Assembly: GCA_963205105.1 (NCBI GenBank) | Contig: CAUJJW010000262.1 | Coordinates: 1-61,159 of the forward strand | Length of the DNA stretch: 61,159 bases | Source of the DNA: Verrucomicrobiota bacterium | Lineage (GTDB): Bacteria; Verrucomicrobiota; Verrucomicrobiia; Limisphaerales; CAIMTB01 | Direction: 5' to 3' | Shown: piece by piece, positions 8,322-17,574 of the stretch | Position numbering within the stretch: the first letter of the stretch is position 1 | How the letters are laid out: each line of letters opens with the position of its first letter | The notes under the pieces: generated by a model | Database searches by the model: none | The model's input: only the letters and a program-made list of their open reading frames with translations | Told to the model about the DNA's origin: nothing | Translations under genes and position numbers: made by a program

Positions 8322-10913
8322 GTGAACGCCAACGCCGGGATTTTACTCGCCGCGATCGTGGCCTCCGGCCATGGCGTTCTGGCCGATCCGGCGACCGTCT
8401 CCGACGCCGACCGCCACTTCCTGGAGCGCGTCTACCCCCTGCTCGACACCCGCTGCATCAGTTGCCACGGCCCCGACAAACAAAAGGGATCGCTCCGACT
8501 CGATTCCCTCACCGCCGCGTTGAAGGGCGGCGACGTCGGACCTTCGGTCGTTCCCGGCAAACCCGAGGAATCTCTGCTCCTCCAAGCCGTGCTCCATGCC
8601 AAAGCCGACCTGGAGATGCCGCCCAAGGACAAACTCAGCCCCGCCGAGATCGCCGTCTTCGACCGCTGGATTCGTGACGGAGCACCCTGGCCCACGAGAC
8701 CTGCCTCCACCGCCTCAACCACGAGTCCAACCCCACCCCTGGAGCCCATCGGTGACGCCTGGTCGGATCCGCGCAACCCCATCACCCAAATCTTCCTGGG
8801 TCAGCGCCTGGACATCTGGTCCCTCCGGCCACTCTCCAACATCACCCCTCCGGAGGTCGCCGACGCTTCTCCGGAGGACCTGCGAAATCCCATCGACCGC
8901 TTTCTCCTCGCCGGACTCCAGGCAGATCACCGTGCCCCGTCCCCGGAAGCGGACCGTCGCACGCTCGGCCGCCGCCTCCACTTCGACCTCACCGGCTTGC
9001 CGCCGGAACCGGAGGCATTGGACCGGTTCCTCCACGATGCGCGGCCCGATGCCTATGAACGGCTGGTGGATGAACTGCTCGCGTCGCCCCGCTACGGGGA
9101 ACACCAGGCCAGGCTCTGGCTCGATGTCATCCGCTACAGCGACAGCAACGGCTTCGACTGGGATGAGTTCCGCCCGCAAGCCTGGCGATTCCGTGACTAC
9201 GTCGTTCGCTCCTTCAACGCGGACAAGCCCCTGGACCAGTTCATCCGCGAACAGCTCGCCGGGGATGAACTGCTCGCCGGACCTCCGCGCACCGCCACCG
9301 AACAGGACCAACTCATCGCCACCGGCTATCTCCGCCTCGGGCCCCAGGACAACTCCGCACCCCTGTTCAACGAACAATCCCGCGCCCGCTCCGAATGGCT
9401 CGCCGACCTGACCGAGACCACCGGCAGCGCCTTCCTGGGTGTCACCTTGAGTTGCTGCCGCTGTCACGACCACAAATTCGATCCCATCTCCCAGGCCGAC
9501 CACTTCCGTCTGCGCGCGTTCTTCGAACCGTTGAAACACGGCGACCACCTCGCCCTGGATCTGGCCGAAGACCAGAACGCCATCCGCCGGCAGCACGAAG
9601 ACGTTCAAAGTCGGATCGATCCCCTGGCCGCTGAACGCAAACAACTCGTTGAAGCCGTCAAAACCCGCCTGCGCACGGAACGAATCGCGGCCCTGCCCGA
9701 GGAGGAACGTCGCGTCCTCGCCATGGCCAACGACCCTCAGCCCCAGGATTTCAAGGAGCAGGCCGCCGCCGTGGAAAAGAAGATCACGGTGTCCGACGCC
9801 GATGCCGTCCAAGCGGCGACTCCTTCCGACAAGGAGAAGCACGAAGCGCTGACCCGAACCATCGCCTCCCTGGAAAAATCGAAGCGCCCGTTCCAACGCG
9901 GGTTGGTTGCCACCGACACCCGGGAACCGGTTCCACCGACCCGCATTCATTTCCAAGGCGATCACAAGGCCGAGCGCGATACGGTCGTGCCCGGTTTTCT
10001 ATCCATTCTGGATCCAAACCCCGCCGCCCTGGTGTCGCCGTCGAACACCAACACCACCGGTCGCCGGTTAACCTTGGCAACCTGGATCGCGTCACCGTCC
10101 AACCCACTCACCGCGCGTGTGTATGTGAACCGTGCCTGGCAGGCCTTCTTCGGCCAGGGGCTGGTGGCCACGGCGAATGACTTCGGACTCGCCGGTGCCC
10201 GTCCCTCCCATCCGGAGTTGCTGGACTGGTTGGCGGGCGAGTTCCTGCGGGGCGGTTGGTCCACCAAACGGCTCCACCGCCAGATCGTCACCAGCGTCGC
10301 GTATCGGCGGGCTTCCGCCCCGGCAGTCGCAGACGACAACACCTCGTTCGCTCGACAAAACCTTCGCCGCCTCTCGGCCGAACAATTGCGTGACGCGATG
10401 CTGGCCGTGGCGGGTTCCCTCCAGCATCGGGACGGAGGCCCGCCCACCTGGCCGGAACTGCCCGAAGACGTCTTGCAGGCCAATCCGGCATTCCTCGACG
10501 ACAACGCGGAGAAGACCAAGGGCTGGTATCCATCAACGCCCGACCGGCGTTCCGTGCGCAGCCTCTTCCTCGTGCAAAAGCGCACGGTGAAGGTCCCGTT
10601 TCTGGAGACGTTCGATCTGCCGGACAACAGCACTTCCTGCCCACGCCGCACGGAGTCCATCGTGGCGCCTCAGGCGCTGTCGCTGTTGAACAGCCCGGAA
10701 GCCGTCGAAGCAGCCGGCGCCCTGGCCACCCGGGTGGAACAGGAGTCGGCGCCCAGCGCTCCGGACCGAATCCATCGCGCCTTCCAACGGGTGCTTCAAC
10801 GGAATCCCTCGCCCGCTGAACTGCGACGTTCGGAGGAATTCCTCGCCCAGTCCTCGCTGGTGGAACTCTGCCGGGCCCTGCTGAACCTCAACGAATTCGC
10901 GTTTCTCGACTGA
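8322..10913 (+). CDS. Exported cytochrome-c-like/DUF1549/DUF1553 protein (PSCyt1-PSCyt2-PSD1)
   Basis: Large exported protein of the family typical of Planctomycetes and Verrucomicrobia, about 863 aa from the GTG at 8322. I chose this start because it lies after the preceding gene and begins a signal peptide (NAGILLAAIVASGHGVLADP). A cytochrome-like heme motif CISCH (C45, C48, H49) is followed by GPDKQKGSLRLDS and, distally, LEMPPKDKLSP: the PSCyt1 domain. DUF1549 occupies about residues 160-390 and ends in the Cys-rich CCRCHDHKFDPISQADHF (about 378 onward). DUF1553 covers about 560-830 (NPLTARVYVNRAWQAFFGQG; RSLFLVQKRTVKVPFLETFD). The role is unproven; proposals include redox-linked polysaccharide breakdown. 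Its usual partner DUF1501 gene lies across the efflux operon. Its stop faces that of the MBL gene, only 6 bp away. Confidence 0.92.
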   Translation: MNANAGILLAAIVASGHGVLADPATVSDADRHFLERVYPLLDTRCISCHGPDKQKGSLRLDSLTAALKGGDVGPSVVPGKPEESLLLQAVLHAKADLEMPPKDKLSPAEIAVFDRWIRDGAPWPTRPASTASTTSPTPPLEPIGDAWSDPRNPITQIFLGQRLDIWSLRPLSNITPPEVADASPEDLRNPIDRFLLAGLQADHRAPSPEADRRTLGRRLHFDLTGLPPEPEALDRFLHDARPDAYERLVDELLASPRYGEHQARLWLDVIRYSDSNGFDWDEFRPQAWRFRDYVVRSFNADKPLDQFIREQLAGDELLAGPPRTATEQDQLIATGYLRLGPQDNSAPLFNEQSRARSEWLADLTETTGSAFLGVTLSCCRCHDHKFDPISQADHFRLRAFFEPLKHGDHLALDLAEDQNAIRRQHEDVQSRIDPLAAERKQLVEAVKTRLRTERIAALPEEERRVLAMANDPQPQDFKEQAAAVEKKITVSDADAVQAATPSDKEKHEALTRTIASLEKSKRPFQRGLVATDTREPVPPTRIHFQGDHKAERDTVVPGFLSILDPNPAALVSPSNTNTTGRRLTLATWIASPSNPLTARVYVNRAWQAFFGQGLVATANDFGLAGARPSHPELLDWLAGEFLRGGWSTKRLHRQIVTSVAYRRASAPAVADDNTSFARQNLRRLSAEQLRDAMLAVAGSLQHRDGGPPTWPELPEDVLQANPAFLDDNAEKTKGWYPSTPDRRSVRSLFLVQKRTVKVPFLETFDLPDNSTSCPRRTESIVAPQALSLLNSPEAVEAAGALATRVEQESAPSAPDRIHRAFQRVLQRNPSPAELRRSEEFLAQSSLVELCRALLNLNEFAFLD

Positions 10914-10919
10914 TCCGGC

Positions 10920-12134
10920 TCACCCGCTCAGCGGATCCCCAAGGTCCACCCGGACCGACGCCGCCTTCGGAGTCCTGCACACGACGCGGTAGGCACCGCT
11001 TTTTTTGCCTGCGGCGATGAACGCCTTCAGCTCCTTCTGGATCGACGCGCGTTTCTTGAAGCGGAACTCCTCCACCGGGTAGGTGAGGTACACCGTGAAC
11101 GGACCCGTGCCTCGACGGGCCGTTGCCAGCCACTCCAGCGTGTCCTGATCCGGGTTGTCGAATCTCTCGCCGTTGCTCGACACCACGTAATGGTCGGCAG
11201 TCACCTGCTCGAAGAAACCGCGTTCCAGGTTCCGGTTGCTGCCATGGTGCGGGAGTTTCAGAAGGTCGACATGGCACTTGCCATCCTTCAGCAGGTTCGC
11301 GGCTTCCAACCCTTCCAGCACATGATCACCCCGCGCATCACCCGTCAGCAGCATGCGGCGCGTCGTCCCGCCCGGGCCCGGCGACTCCGCCATAACCACG
11401 ATGCTGGAGAGATTGAACACCGAGGTGTCCGCATACTCCGCAGCCCGAGCCAGCGCCTGAGCCAGCCCCAGCTTCTTGATCTGCTTGTCCCATTCCTTCT
11501 GAAGCGCCTGCAGTTTGGACTCCAGCGGTCCCAGCACGGTGAAGGTCATCCCGCCAGGACCGCCGATGGGAATGGGTTGAGGACCCGAGGCGGGTAAACG
11601 CACCAACTTGCCCTGGAATTCCTGGTTCAGATCCCAGCCAAGTTTCCTGGCAGCCAACCGCAGGTCGCGCCCCTGGCCAACGCTCGCCATCACCAACCCC
11701 GCGTGGACGTGCCGAAGCGCCGCGCCCGCGGGCAGAGTGCCCGTCGCGAGAACATTCTTCACCAGCGGTTCCAGGGAGGCCGCCATCTCCTGGCTCGCGT
11801 TGCCGAGGATGTCGTCGAAGCTGTTGTGCCAGAGCGATTGGATCTGGTACGGCAGTTGGCCCGTCGCATCCGCCAGCTCATTCGCCATCGCCAGAATCCC
11901 GTTCACATGGTCGTCATCGATGTGGCTGACCATGACGAGGCGGATCGGCAGCCGACCGTCCTTCAGCCGTTTTCGGTTCTTCATCAGCGCCTCCAGACGT
12001 GGCTTGAGCACCGCCCCATAAACCCCGCGTGGTCCGCCATCAATGATGGCCAGTTTTGGCGCCCTGGAATCCCCGAAATGGAGAAGCAGGGCATCGCCAT
12101 ACGCTGCCTTGAGCGCTTCGAGGGAAAAAATCAT
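10920..12134 (-). CDS. Metallo-beta-lactamase-fold hydrolase, ComEC/Rec2-like catalytic domain
   Basis: Soluble MBL-fold protein, 404 aa, without a signal peptide or membrane segment. The metal-site motif is SHIDDDHVNG (H71, D73, D75, H76), the HxDxDH variant found in ComEC-type domains. Further ligands are likely D266 in MLLTGDARGD and H296/H297 in LLKLPHHGSNRN, also typical of that subgroup. The N-terminus (MIFSLEALKAAYGDALLLHF) resembles the strand that opens free-standing ComEC-like hydrolases. A lysine-rich stretch follows near residue 395 of the preceding strand set. It lies 40 bp downstream of an S8 peptidase on the same strand, so the two probably work together. The substrate is unknown: a nucleic acid or nucleotide is possible, but not shown by the sequence. 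Confidence 0.88.
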   Translation of the reverse strand: MIFSLEALKAAYGDALLLHFGDSRAPKLAIIDGGPRGVYGAVLKPRLEALMKNRKRLKDGRLPIRLVMVSHIDDDHVNGILAMANELADATGQLPYQIQSLWHNSFDDILGNASQEMAASLEPLVKNVLATGTLPAGAALRHVHAGLVMASVGQGRDLRLAARKLGWDLNQEFQGKLVRLPASGPQPIPIGGPGGMTFTVLGPLESKLQALQKEWDKQIKKLGLAQALARAAEYADTSVFNLSSIVVMAESPGPGGTTRRMLLTGDARGDHVLEGLEAANLLKDGKCHVDLLKLPHHGSNRNLERGFFEQVTADHYVVSSNGERFDNPDQDTLEWLATARRGTGPFTVYLTYPVEEFRFKKRASIQKELKAFIAAGKKSGAYRVVCRTPKAASVRVDLGDPLSG

Positions 12135-12174
12135 CGCGTCGGAGAGGATTGAGATGTTCCTGCCAGTTCCGGGT

Positions 12175-14310
12175 TCACACCGACTGAAGAGCCCGCAGCA
12201 CGTCCACCATTCCCGAGCCCTGAAAGTACCGTTCCCGACCCAGATCGGTGGCCGAGGCGCACAACACCTCCTTGATCCGTCGGGGTTGGCCGGAGAGTTC
12301 CCGATGGCGGGCGATCAGGAGCGCTGCTGCGCCGCTCACATGAGGCGCCGCCATGCTGGTGCCATCCTTGCGTTTCACTTCCCGGAACGGCACCGGCGCC
12401 TCGATCTTCTCCCCTGGCGCCACGAGATCCGGCTTGGCCCGTCCGTCGCCCGTCGGTCCGCGGCTGGAGAAGTACGAAACCCCATAGGTGTGCGGTTGAT
12501 CGCGATGGGTGGATCCCACGGTGATGACGCCCTCCGCGTTGCCGGGATCGGTGATGCTGATGCTCCGGTACCCGTCCAACAGACCCTTGGCGGTCATGTA
12601 CTGGAGATAGCCGTCGTTACCCGCCGCGGCCACGACCACGATTCCCGCCCCCACCAGGCGTTCGCACTCCTCGCAGACCGGAGTCCGTCCACAGGCGTAA
12701 TTCGCCACGTCATGGGGAATGGAAAGGCTCAGGTTCACCCCATGAACCACCCGGTAATCCTTGTGCGCATTGAGACTGCGCACGAACTGCAACGCCGCTA
12801 TCACGTTGAATTCGTCGCCCTCCCCGTTCTCGTCCAAGACGCGTAAATCGTAGAGACGGATGTCCGGACACAGGCCAACCACATCCCCCAGCGCTGGAAA
12901 AAGTTCGTCCCCGTCGGTCCGCCGCCATTCGCCACCCAGAATCCCCGCCACATGCGTCCCATGCTCGTGGCTGGGCACTTCATACTCCTTGTCATGCGGA
13001 ACCCGCAGGAACGGCTCCAGCAATGTCCAGTCCAGTTCCCGCCCGCTGTTCAGCGCCGCCCGCAGTTGCGATGTTGGATCCGTCTGGTTCCGCTTCGCCA
13101 ATCGCTTTTCGATGCGCGCCAATCGCGCCTTCACCGACTCCGACATCCCCTCCCGGTCGTCGTCACCCGCCAACAGGTGCCGGATGATGGTGAAATCGTA
13201 GGTTGCCACCACCCGACTGCGGTCCGACCAATCCCCGCCGCGCCGTTTCTGCGCGTGCTCCTTCACCCATGCGAGGTGCGTGGACGACGTCTCGGAATCC
13301 ACCCCGGCTTCGACGACGCCTTTCGGCAAGGGCACCGGCAACGTCCGATTCAGTTCCCGGTTGAGATAACGCTCCCGAAATGCGGGATGCCGGGCATCGA
13401 TCCCGCTGTCGATCACCGCCCAGCTCAGGTCCCGGCACGAGATGTCGAACACCCGACAGGCTGCATCCGCCTTCACCGCCGCCTTGGAGCGCCAGACGGT
13501 CGTCGATGCCCGACGGTTCCGGCTCACCGAGTACACGGAGGCATGACCGTCCGGAACCGGCACCAACCCTTTCATCAACGCACCAACCTTCGCCACGACG
13601 CGCCCGTAGTAGGCCAGTCTCTGGTCGCGCAGGTCTTTCGGCTCATCCCGACGACCCGGCTTCGCAAGAAGTGCCTGGGGCCAGACGGATTCCAGTCGGG
13701 CGGCCATCGCGTCGGCGGATGGGAGGTGTGGTTCGCTGGCTGAACCCATGGCATCCGACGCCAAACCCAGCACACCGATCACCCGGATCATCCAGGCCAC
13801 ATCCAAGGTCAACCAGGCGAGCGCATGCGTCCCGCGCTGCCCCGCCCGCATGCTTTCGGGATAGGCCAGAACTTCCGCCACTGCCGCCTGTTCGTCCGCC
13901 TTGGAGAGCACCGCCAGATGACCGGCGTAGCCCGGCCGCACGATCCGGTCGGTCCACCACTTGGAGAGCGGCAGCACCACACGAACCAATTCGCCCAGCG
14001 TCAAGCGGGCCGCCACCGTCGATTGGTTGTAGGCGATTCCCGCCTTGGGACTGTCGGTGTCATGCAGGCTCCGCCACACCGGGGTGGCCGCCTCCAACGC
14101 CAGTCGTTCCTTCAATTCCTGGCCCAACCGGCCCGCACTCATCGGATTCGCTCCCGATTCAATGAACGGCGTGAGCAACAAATCGTGCCGTTGATTCGGC
14201 GCCTCCCCCAGACAGATCCAGACGTCCGGAAGAATCGGTGAATCCTGAGTGAACCGGCCCGCGAATTCGTGGCCGTAGATCAGCTTCTCCGCCAAGTCGC
14301 GCTTCAGCAT
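12175..14310 (-). CDS. Subtilisin-like serine peptidase (S8) with N-terminal domain and large insertion
   Basis: S8 family peptidase, about 711 aa from the ATG at 14310; a TTG at 14367 is an alternative start. The catalytic triad is intact: D301 in WAVIDSGIDARHPAF, H450 in HEHGTHVAGILGG and S652 in DGTSMAAPHVSGAA, with oxyanion N565 in AAAGNDG. Two features are unusual. About 290 residues precede the peptidase core and match nothing I recognise (it contains VWICLGEAPNQRHDLLLTPF). The Asp-to-His spacing is about 150 residues instead of the usual few tens; the insertion is charged and probably helical, ending in VPHDKEYEVPSHEHGTH. There is no signal peptide, so a cytoplasmic protease is likely. 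A Cys cluster (CGRTPVCEEC, about 540-549) may bind metal. It is followed 40 bp later by an MBL-fold gene. Confidence 0.92.
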   Translation of the reverse strand: MLKRDLAEKLIYGHEFAGRFTQDSPILPDVWICLGEAPNQRHDLLLTPFIESGANPMSAGRLGQELKERLALEAATPVWRSLHDTDSPKAGIAYNQSTVAARLTLGELVRVVLPLSKWWTDRIVRPGYAGHLAVLSKADEQAAVAEVLAYPESMRAGQRGTHALAWLTLDVAWMIRVIGVLGLASDAMGSASEPHLPSADAMAARLESVWPQALLAKPGRRDEPKDLRDQRLAYYGRVVAKVGALMKGLVPVPDGHASVYSVSRNRRASTTVWRSKAAVKADAACRVFDISCRDLSWAVIDSGIDARHPAFRERYLNRELNRTLPVPLPKGVVEAGVDSETSSTHLAWVKEHAQKRRGGDWSDRSRVVATYDFTIIRHLLAGDDDREGMSESVKARLARIEKRLAKRNQTDPTSQLRAALNSGRELDWTLLEPFLRVPHDKEYEVPSHEHGTHVAGILGGEWRRTDGDELFPALGDVVGLCPDIRLYDLRVLDENGEGDEFNVIAALQFVRSLNAHKDYRVVHGVNLSLSIPHDVANYACGRTPVCEECERLVGAGIVVVAAAGNDGYLQYMTAKGLLDGYRSISITDPGNAEGVITVGSTHRDQPHTYGVSYFSSRGPTGDGRAKPDLVAPGEKIEAPVPFREVKRKDGTSMAAPHVSGAAALLIARHRELSGQPRRIKEVLCASATDLGRERYFQGSGMVDVLRALQSV

Positions 14311-14395
14311 AAGGGATCGTTCAACGGGGTGTCCGGGAGGAACGCCAGTCACACTGGCCCTCAACAAAAGCGTCGCAAGCAGAATTCCCGGCCGA

Positions 14396-15529
14396 TCAGG
14401 GTTCGGTCACCTGACCACACCGGACCGCCCGTCTCGCTCCCGTGGTTGCAGGCAGGTTCCCGGGTCGCCCTTGAAGTCGCTCCCACGCCAGCAACGCAAA
14501 CGCCCCGCCTTCCACCGCTTCCACCGGCCAGCCCAACGTCCCACACGCCTCGGTTTTTACTCCGGAGTTCCACAGCCGCAGCGATGTCGCCAACCGCTTC
14601 ATGAGCACCGGATTCATGGCTCCACCCCCGGCGATAATTACCCGATCCGGCACCGACGGAAGGTGGAGCCGATAGTTCATCACCACCGAGCGCACCGTCA
14701 GTTCCAGCAGACTCGCCACCCTGTCGTCGCGACCCAACCGCGCGGCATCCATCGCCCGCCAGCATCGGTCCAGATAGGCACTCCCGAATTGTTCCCGCCC
14801 CGTGCTCTTCGGCGGTGGTCGCCGGAAGAACGGGTGCCTCAGCCAGCGCCGCACCAACCCTTCGTGAACCTCTCCCGCCGAAGCCCAACGCCCATCCCGA
14901 TCATAGGCCTGGCGGCCCTCCGATAACCGGTGGACCGCACCGTCGATCAACATGTTCCCCGGACCGGTGTCGAAGGATCGCACCGTCGGCGCGGCGCCCT
15001 TCCTCCAATCGATGGATGTCACGTTCCCAATCCCGCCCAGGTTCTGCACGCACACGTGCCGTCCCCGTTCCGCGAACACCCGGACATGGAACAGCGTTGC
15101 CAAAGGCGCACCTTCACCGCCCGCCGCAAGATCGGCGGCACGGAAGTTCGACACGACCGGCACCCTCAACGCTTCCGCCAGATAGGCCGGCTCACCAATC
15201 TGCCAGGTCGCCGGCGCCCGACCGGAACCCTGATGAAACACCGTCTGCCCATGCAACCCCACCGCTGCCAAGGATTCCGGGCCAAGCCCGTCCGCTGCAA
15301 CCCGGGCATAAAACCGTCCCAGGTCGTGGTGCAGTTGCCCGCATTCCCAAGACCTCGATTCCCCGGAAGCACACGCCACCAGTCTCGCCTTCAACCGGGT
15401 CGGAAAACGCCGCGCCCAGTTCCTGACCCAGGACGGCCGCCCTTCCGCATCGATCGACGTCAGCACGCAATCCACCCCGTCCAGGCTGGTGCCCGACATG
15501 ATCCCCAGAACGCGGGAGGCAGGAGCCAT
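14396..15529 (-). CDS. anmK: Anhydro-N-acetylmuramic acid kinase
   Basis: Phosphorylates and opens 1,6-anhydro-N-acetylmuramic acid to N-acetylmuramate-6-phosphate in cell-wall recycling. 377 aa, close to the roughly 370 aa of E. coli AnmK. The signature VLGIMSGTSLDGVDCVL (phosphate-binding loop of the ASKHA fold) is near the N-terminus, followed by GLHGQTVFHQG, LGGIGNVTSI, SFDTGPGNMLIDGAVHRL and the Gly-rich VIIAGGGAMNPVLMKRL. The start ATG at 15529 lies 12 bp after the agmatine deiminase stop, so the two are likely co-transcribed. The next enzymes of the recycling route (MurQ, NagA) are not in this window. Confidence 0.95.
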   Translation of the reverse strand: MAPASRVLGIMSGTSLDGVDCVLTSIDAEGRPSWVRNWARRFPTRLKARLVACASGESRSWECGQLHHDLGRFYARVAADGLGPESLAAVGLHGQTVFHQGSGRAPATWQIGEPAYLAEALRVPVVSNFRAADLAAGGEGAPLATLFHVRVFAERGRHVCVQNLGGIGNVTSIDWRKGAAPTVRSFDTGPGNMLIDGAVHRLSEGRQAYDRDGRWASAGEVHEGLVRRWLRHPFFRRPPPKSTGREQFGSAYLDRCWRAMDAARLGRDDRVASLLELTVRSVVMNYRLHLPSVPDRVIIAGGGAMNPVLMKRLATSLRLWNSGVKTEACGTLGWPVEAVEGGAFALLAWERLQGRPGNLPATTGARRAVRCGQVTEP

Positions 15530-15541
15530 GCGATGGGTGAC

Positions 15542-16612
15542 CTACGCCGACGGCTCCTGTTGCGAGATGCAGTGGAACGAACCCAACCCCCAGATCAGGT
15601 CCGTCGAATCCACTCCCACCACCCGGCGGTCGGGGAATTCGCGCTGCAGGATCTCCAGGGCTTCACGATCGCGCGGGTCCCGATACGTCGGCACCACCAC
15701 GATCCCGTTGGCGATATAGAAATTCGCGTAACTGGCCGGCAACCGTTGTCCGTCGTACTCCAGCCGACCCGGCATCGGAAGTTCCACCACCCGCAGGAGT
15801 CGTCCCTTCTCGTCCTTCATCGACTTCAACCGGTCCCGGTTCTCTTTCAGCGGCACGTGATTTTCATCCTGCGGATCCGCCTCCACCACGGTGACCACGG
15901 TCGTGGGGTTCACGAACCGCGTCAGGTCATCGACATGGCCGTCGGTGTCGTCACCCACAATGCCATCGCCCAGCCAGAGGATGTTCGACACCCCAAGGTA
16001 ATCACGGAGGTACTGTTCGATCTGCGCGCGGGACAGCCGTGGGTTCCGGTTCGGGTTCAGCAGGCAGCTCTCCGTGGTGAGAAGTGTTCCCTCGCCGTTC
16101 ACGTCCAGGGAGCCGCCCTCCATCACGATGCCCGGCGAGAAGAGCGGCAGCCCTCGAAGCCTGGCCACATGCTGCGGCACAACATCGTCGAGATCGCAGG
16201 GCGGGTATTTGTTGCCCCAGGCGTTGTAACCCCAGTCCACCACCGCACGCTCGCCCTGCCCGCCATGGTTCCGACGCAGGAAGATCGGACCATGGTCCCG
16301 ACACCAGGGTTCATACGCCGGGAAGTGGTGAAACCGGACCCGGTCCAACGGGCAACGGTGGGTCGTCAGCAAGCCACGAACCCATTCTTCCATGTCGCCG
16401 TGCCAGACATTCACATGAACTTCCTCCACCGCGACCAACTCACGGATGAAGGCCGCATAGACCGCGGGCACCGGATCGTATTTCCCGGGGAAACTGATGC
16501 CTTCCGGTCGTGGCCAGGTCAGCCAGGTGGCGTGGTGAGGCGCCCATTCGGCCGGCATGCGCCAACCGTCGGCGGCCGGGGTTCCGGGTGTGAAACTGGG
16601 TTGTGAAGCCAT
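15542..16612 (-). CDS. aguA: Agmatine deiminase (peptidyl-arginine deiminase family)
   Basis: Converts agmatine to N-carbamoylputrescine and ammonia in putrescine synthesis. 356 aa from ATG 16612, which is preceded by AGAAGGA, one of the clearer Shine-Dalgarno sites in the window; the open frame beyond it overlaps the upstream reductase and is not coding. Family motifs are PAEWAPHHATWLTWP, WCRDHGPIFLRR, MEGGSLDVNGEGTLLTTESC, GDDTDGHVDDLTRF and the C-terminal nucleophile C348 in GLGSFHCISQQEP. The usual form of that last motif is GGGNIHC, so this is a diverged variant, but the Cys, His and QQxP are kept. The gene sits between an aldo/keto reductase (20 bp upstream) and anmK (12 bp downstream). 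No second putrescine-pathway gene is adjacent. Confidence 0.93.
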   Translation of the reverse strand: MASQPSFTPGTPAADGWRMPAEWAPHHATWLTWPRPEGISFPGKYDPVPAVYAAFIRELVAVEEVHVNVWHGDMEEWVRGLLTTHRCPLDRVRFHHFPAYEPWCRDHGPIFLRRNHGGQGERAVVDWGYNAWGNKYPPCDLDDVVPQHVARLRGLPLFSPGIVMEGGSLDVNGEGTLLTTESCLLNPNRNPRLSRAQIEQYLRDYLGVSNILWLGDGIVGDDTDGHVDDLTRFVNPTTVVTVVEADPQDENHVPLKENRDRLKSMKDEKGRLLRVVELPMPGRLEYDGQRLPASYANFYIANGIVVVPTYRDPRDREALEILQREFPDRRVVGVDSTDLIWGLGSFHCISQQEPSA

Positions 16613-16632
16613 GGTGGGTTCCTTCTGTTCCT

Positions 16633-17574
16633 TCAGGGAAGTGGTTCGGGACGCGCGGCCACGAGCAGTCGATACCATTCGTCCCGGCTCAGAATCAGGG
16701 AGTCCGCCGCCGCCGCCGCCCGGATGCGGGCCGGGTCCGTGCTCCCCACGATCGGCACGATCCCCGACGGGTGCCGCATCAACCAGGCCAGAGCAATCGC
16801 CGTGCGGGTGGTGCCCCGGGCCTTCGCGATGGCGTCTAGTTCGGCGTTCATCGTCTCGGTTCGATAACCTTCCTGCGACGGCAGCAGTCGATGAGCGCCA
16901 TCCCCAAGTTTTCCACCCGCCAACGGACTCCACGCCATGGGAGTGATTCCCTCCGCGATACACTGATCCAGGGTCCCATCCTCGAACGGCTGCAAACGCG
17001 CCAGACTGATCTCCACCTGGTTCGCGATGAGCGGCATCGAGCAAGCCTTCTGAAGCATCGCCACCTGCGACGGCGCAAAGTTGCTGATCCCGAATTCCCG
17101 CACCTTGCCGGCACGACGGAGGGAATCGAACGCCCCCGCGATCTCGCCCGGGTCCATGAGGTAGTCCGGCCGATGCAGCTGGTAGAGATCGATGGTCTCG
17201 ACGCGGAGCCGTTTCAGCGACTGCTCACAGGAGGCGATGATGTATTCCGCCGAAAAATCGTACCGGTAAGGCGCACCCTCGGGATCGTTCGGCCGTCGGA
17301 TGCCGCATTTCGTGGCGATGACGATGCGATCCCTGAGACCGGACACTTCGGCCAGGATCTTGCCAAAAACGGTCTCGCAGACGCCCTGGCAGTAGATGTC
17401 GGCATGATCGAACAGGGTGTAGCCGGCCTCCACGGCGGCCAGTACTGCTTTCCTGCCTTGGGCTTCGCGGTCGGCGTTCACCTCCGTCGGGTCCCAGCTA
17501 CCCGCGATTCGCCAGCATCCATACGCCAGGCGCGACGCCCTCAACGAACTTCGTCCGATCAATGCCGTCTGCAT
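16633..17574 (-). CDS. Aldo/keto reductase, YdhF-like
   Basis: NAD(P)H-dependent oxidoreductase of the aldo/keto reductase superfamily, closest in pattern to the YdhF group. 313 aa from ATG 17574 (MQTALIGRSSL); an in-frame ATG at 17637 would add 21 residues, but the family starts at the shorter form. The catalytic tetrad can be placed: Asp and Tyr in LFDHADIYCQG, Lys in IVIATKCGI and His in DLYQLHRPDYLMDP. Cofactor-binding segments are GKVREFGISNFAPSQ, ANQVEISLARLQPFEDGTL, MAWSPLAGG and VPIVGSTDPARIRAA. It is the first gene of a minus-strand run of five. The substrate is unknown. Confidence 0.92.
   Translation of the reverse strand: MQTALIGRSSLRASRLAYGCWRIAGSWDPTEVNADREAQGRKAVLAAVEAGYTLFDHADIYCQGVCETVFGKILAEVSGLRDRIVIATKCGIRRPNDPEGAPYRYDFSAEYIIASCEQSLKRLRVETIDLYQLHRPDYLMDPGEIAGAFDSLRRAGKVREFGISNFAPSQVAMLQKACSMPLIANQVEISLARLQPFEDGTLDQCIAEGITPMAWSPLAGGKLGDGAHRLLPSQEGYRTETMNAELDAIAKARGTTRTAIALAWLMRHPSGIVPIVGSTDPARIRAAAAADSLILSRDEWYRLLVAARPEPLP

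Noticed and set aside
15542..17044. A 500-codon version of the agmatine deiminase
   Set aside because: The extra 144 codons overlap the aldo/keto reductase; the ATG at 16612 has a good ribosome site and matches the family start.
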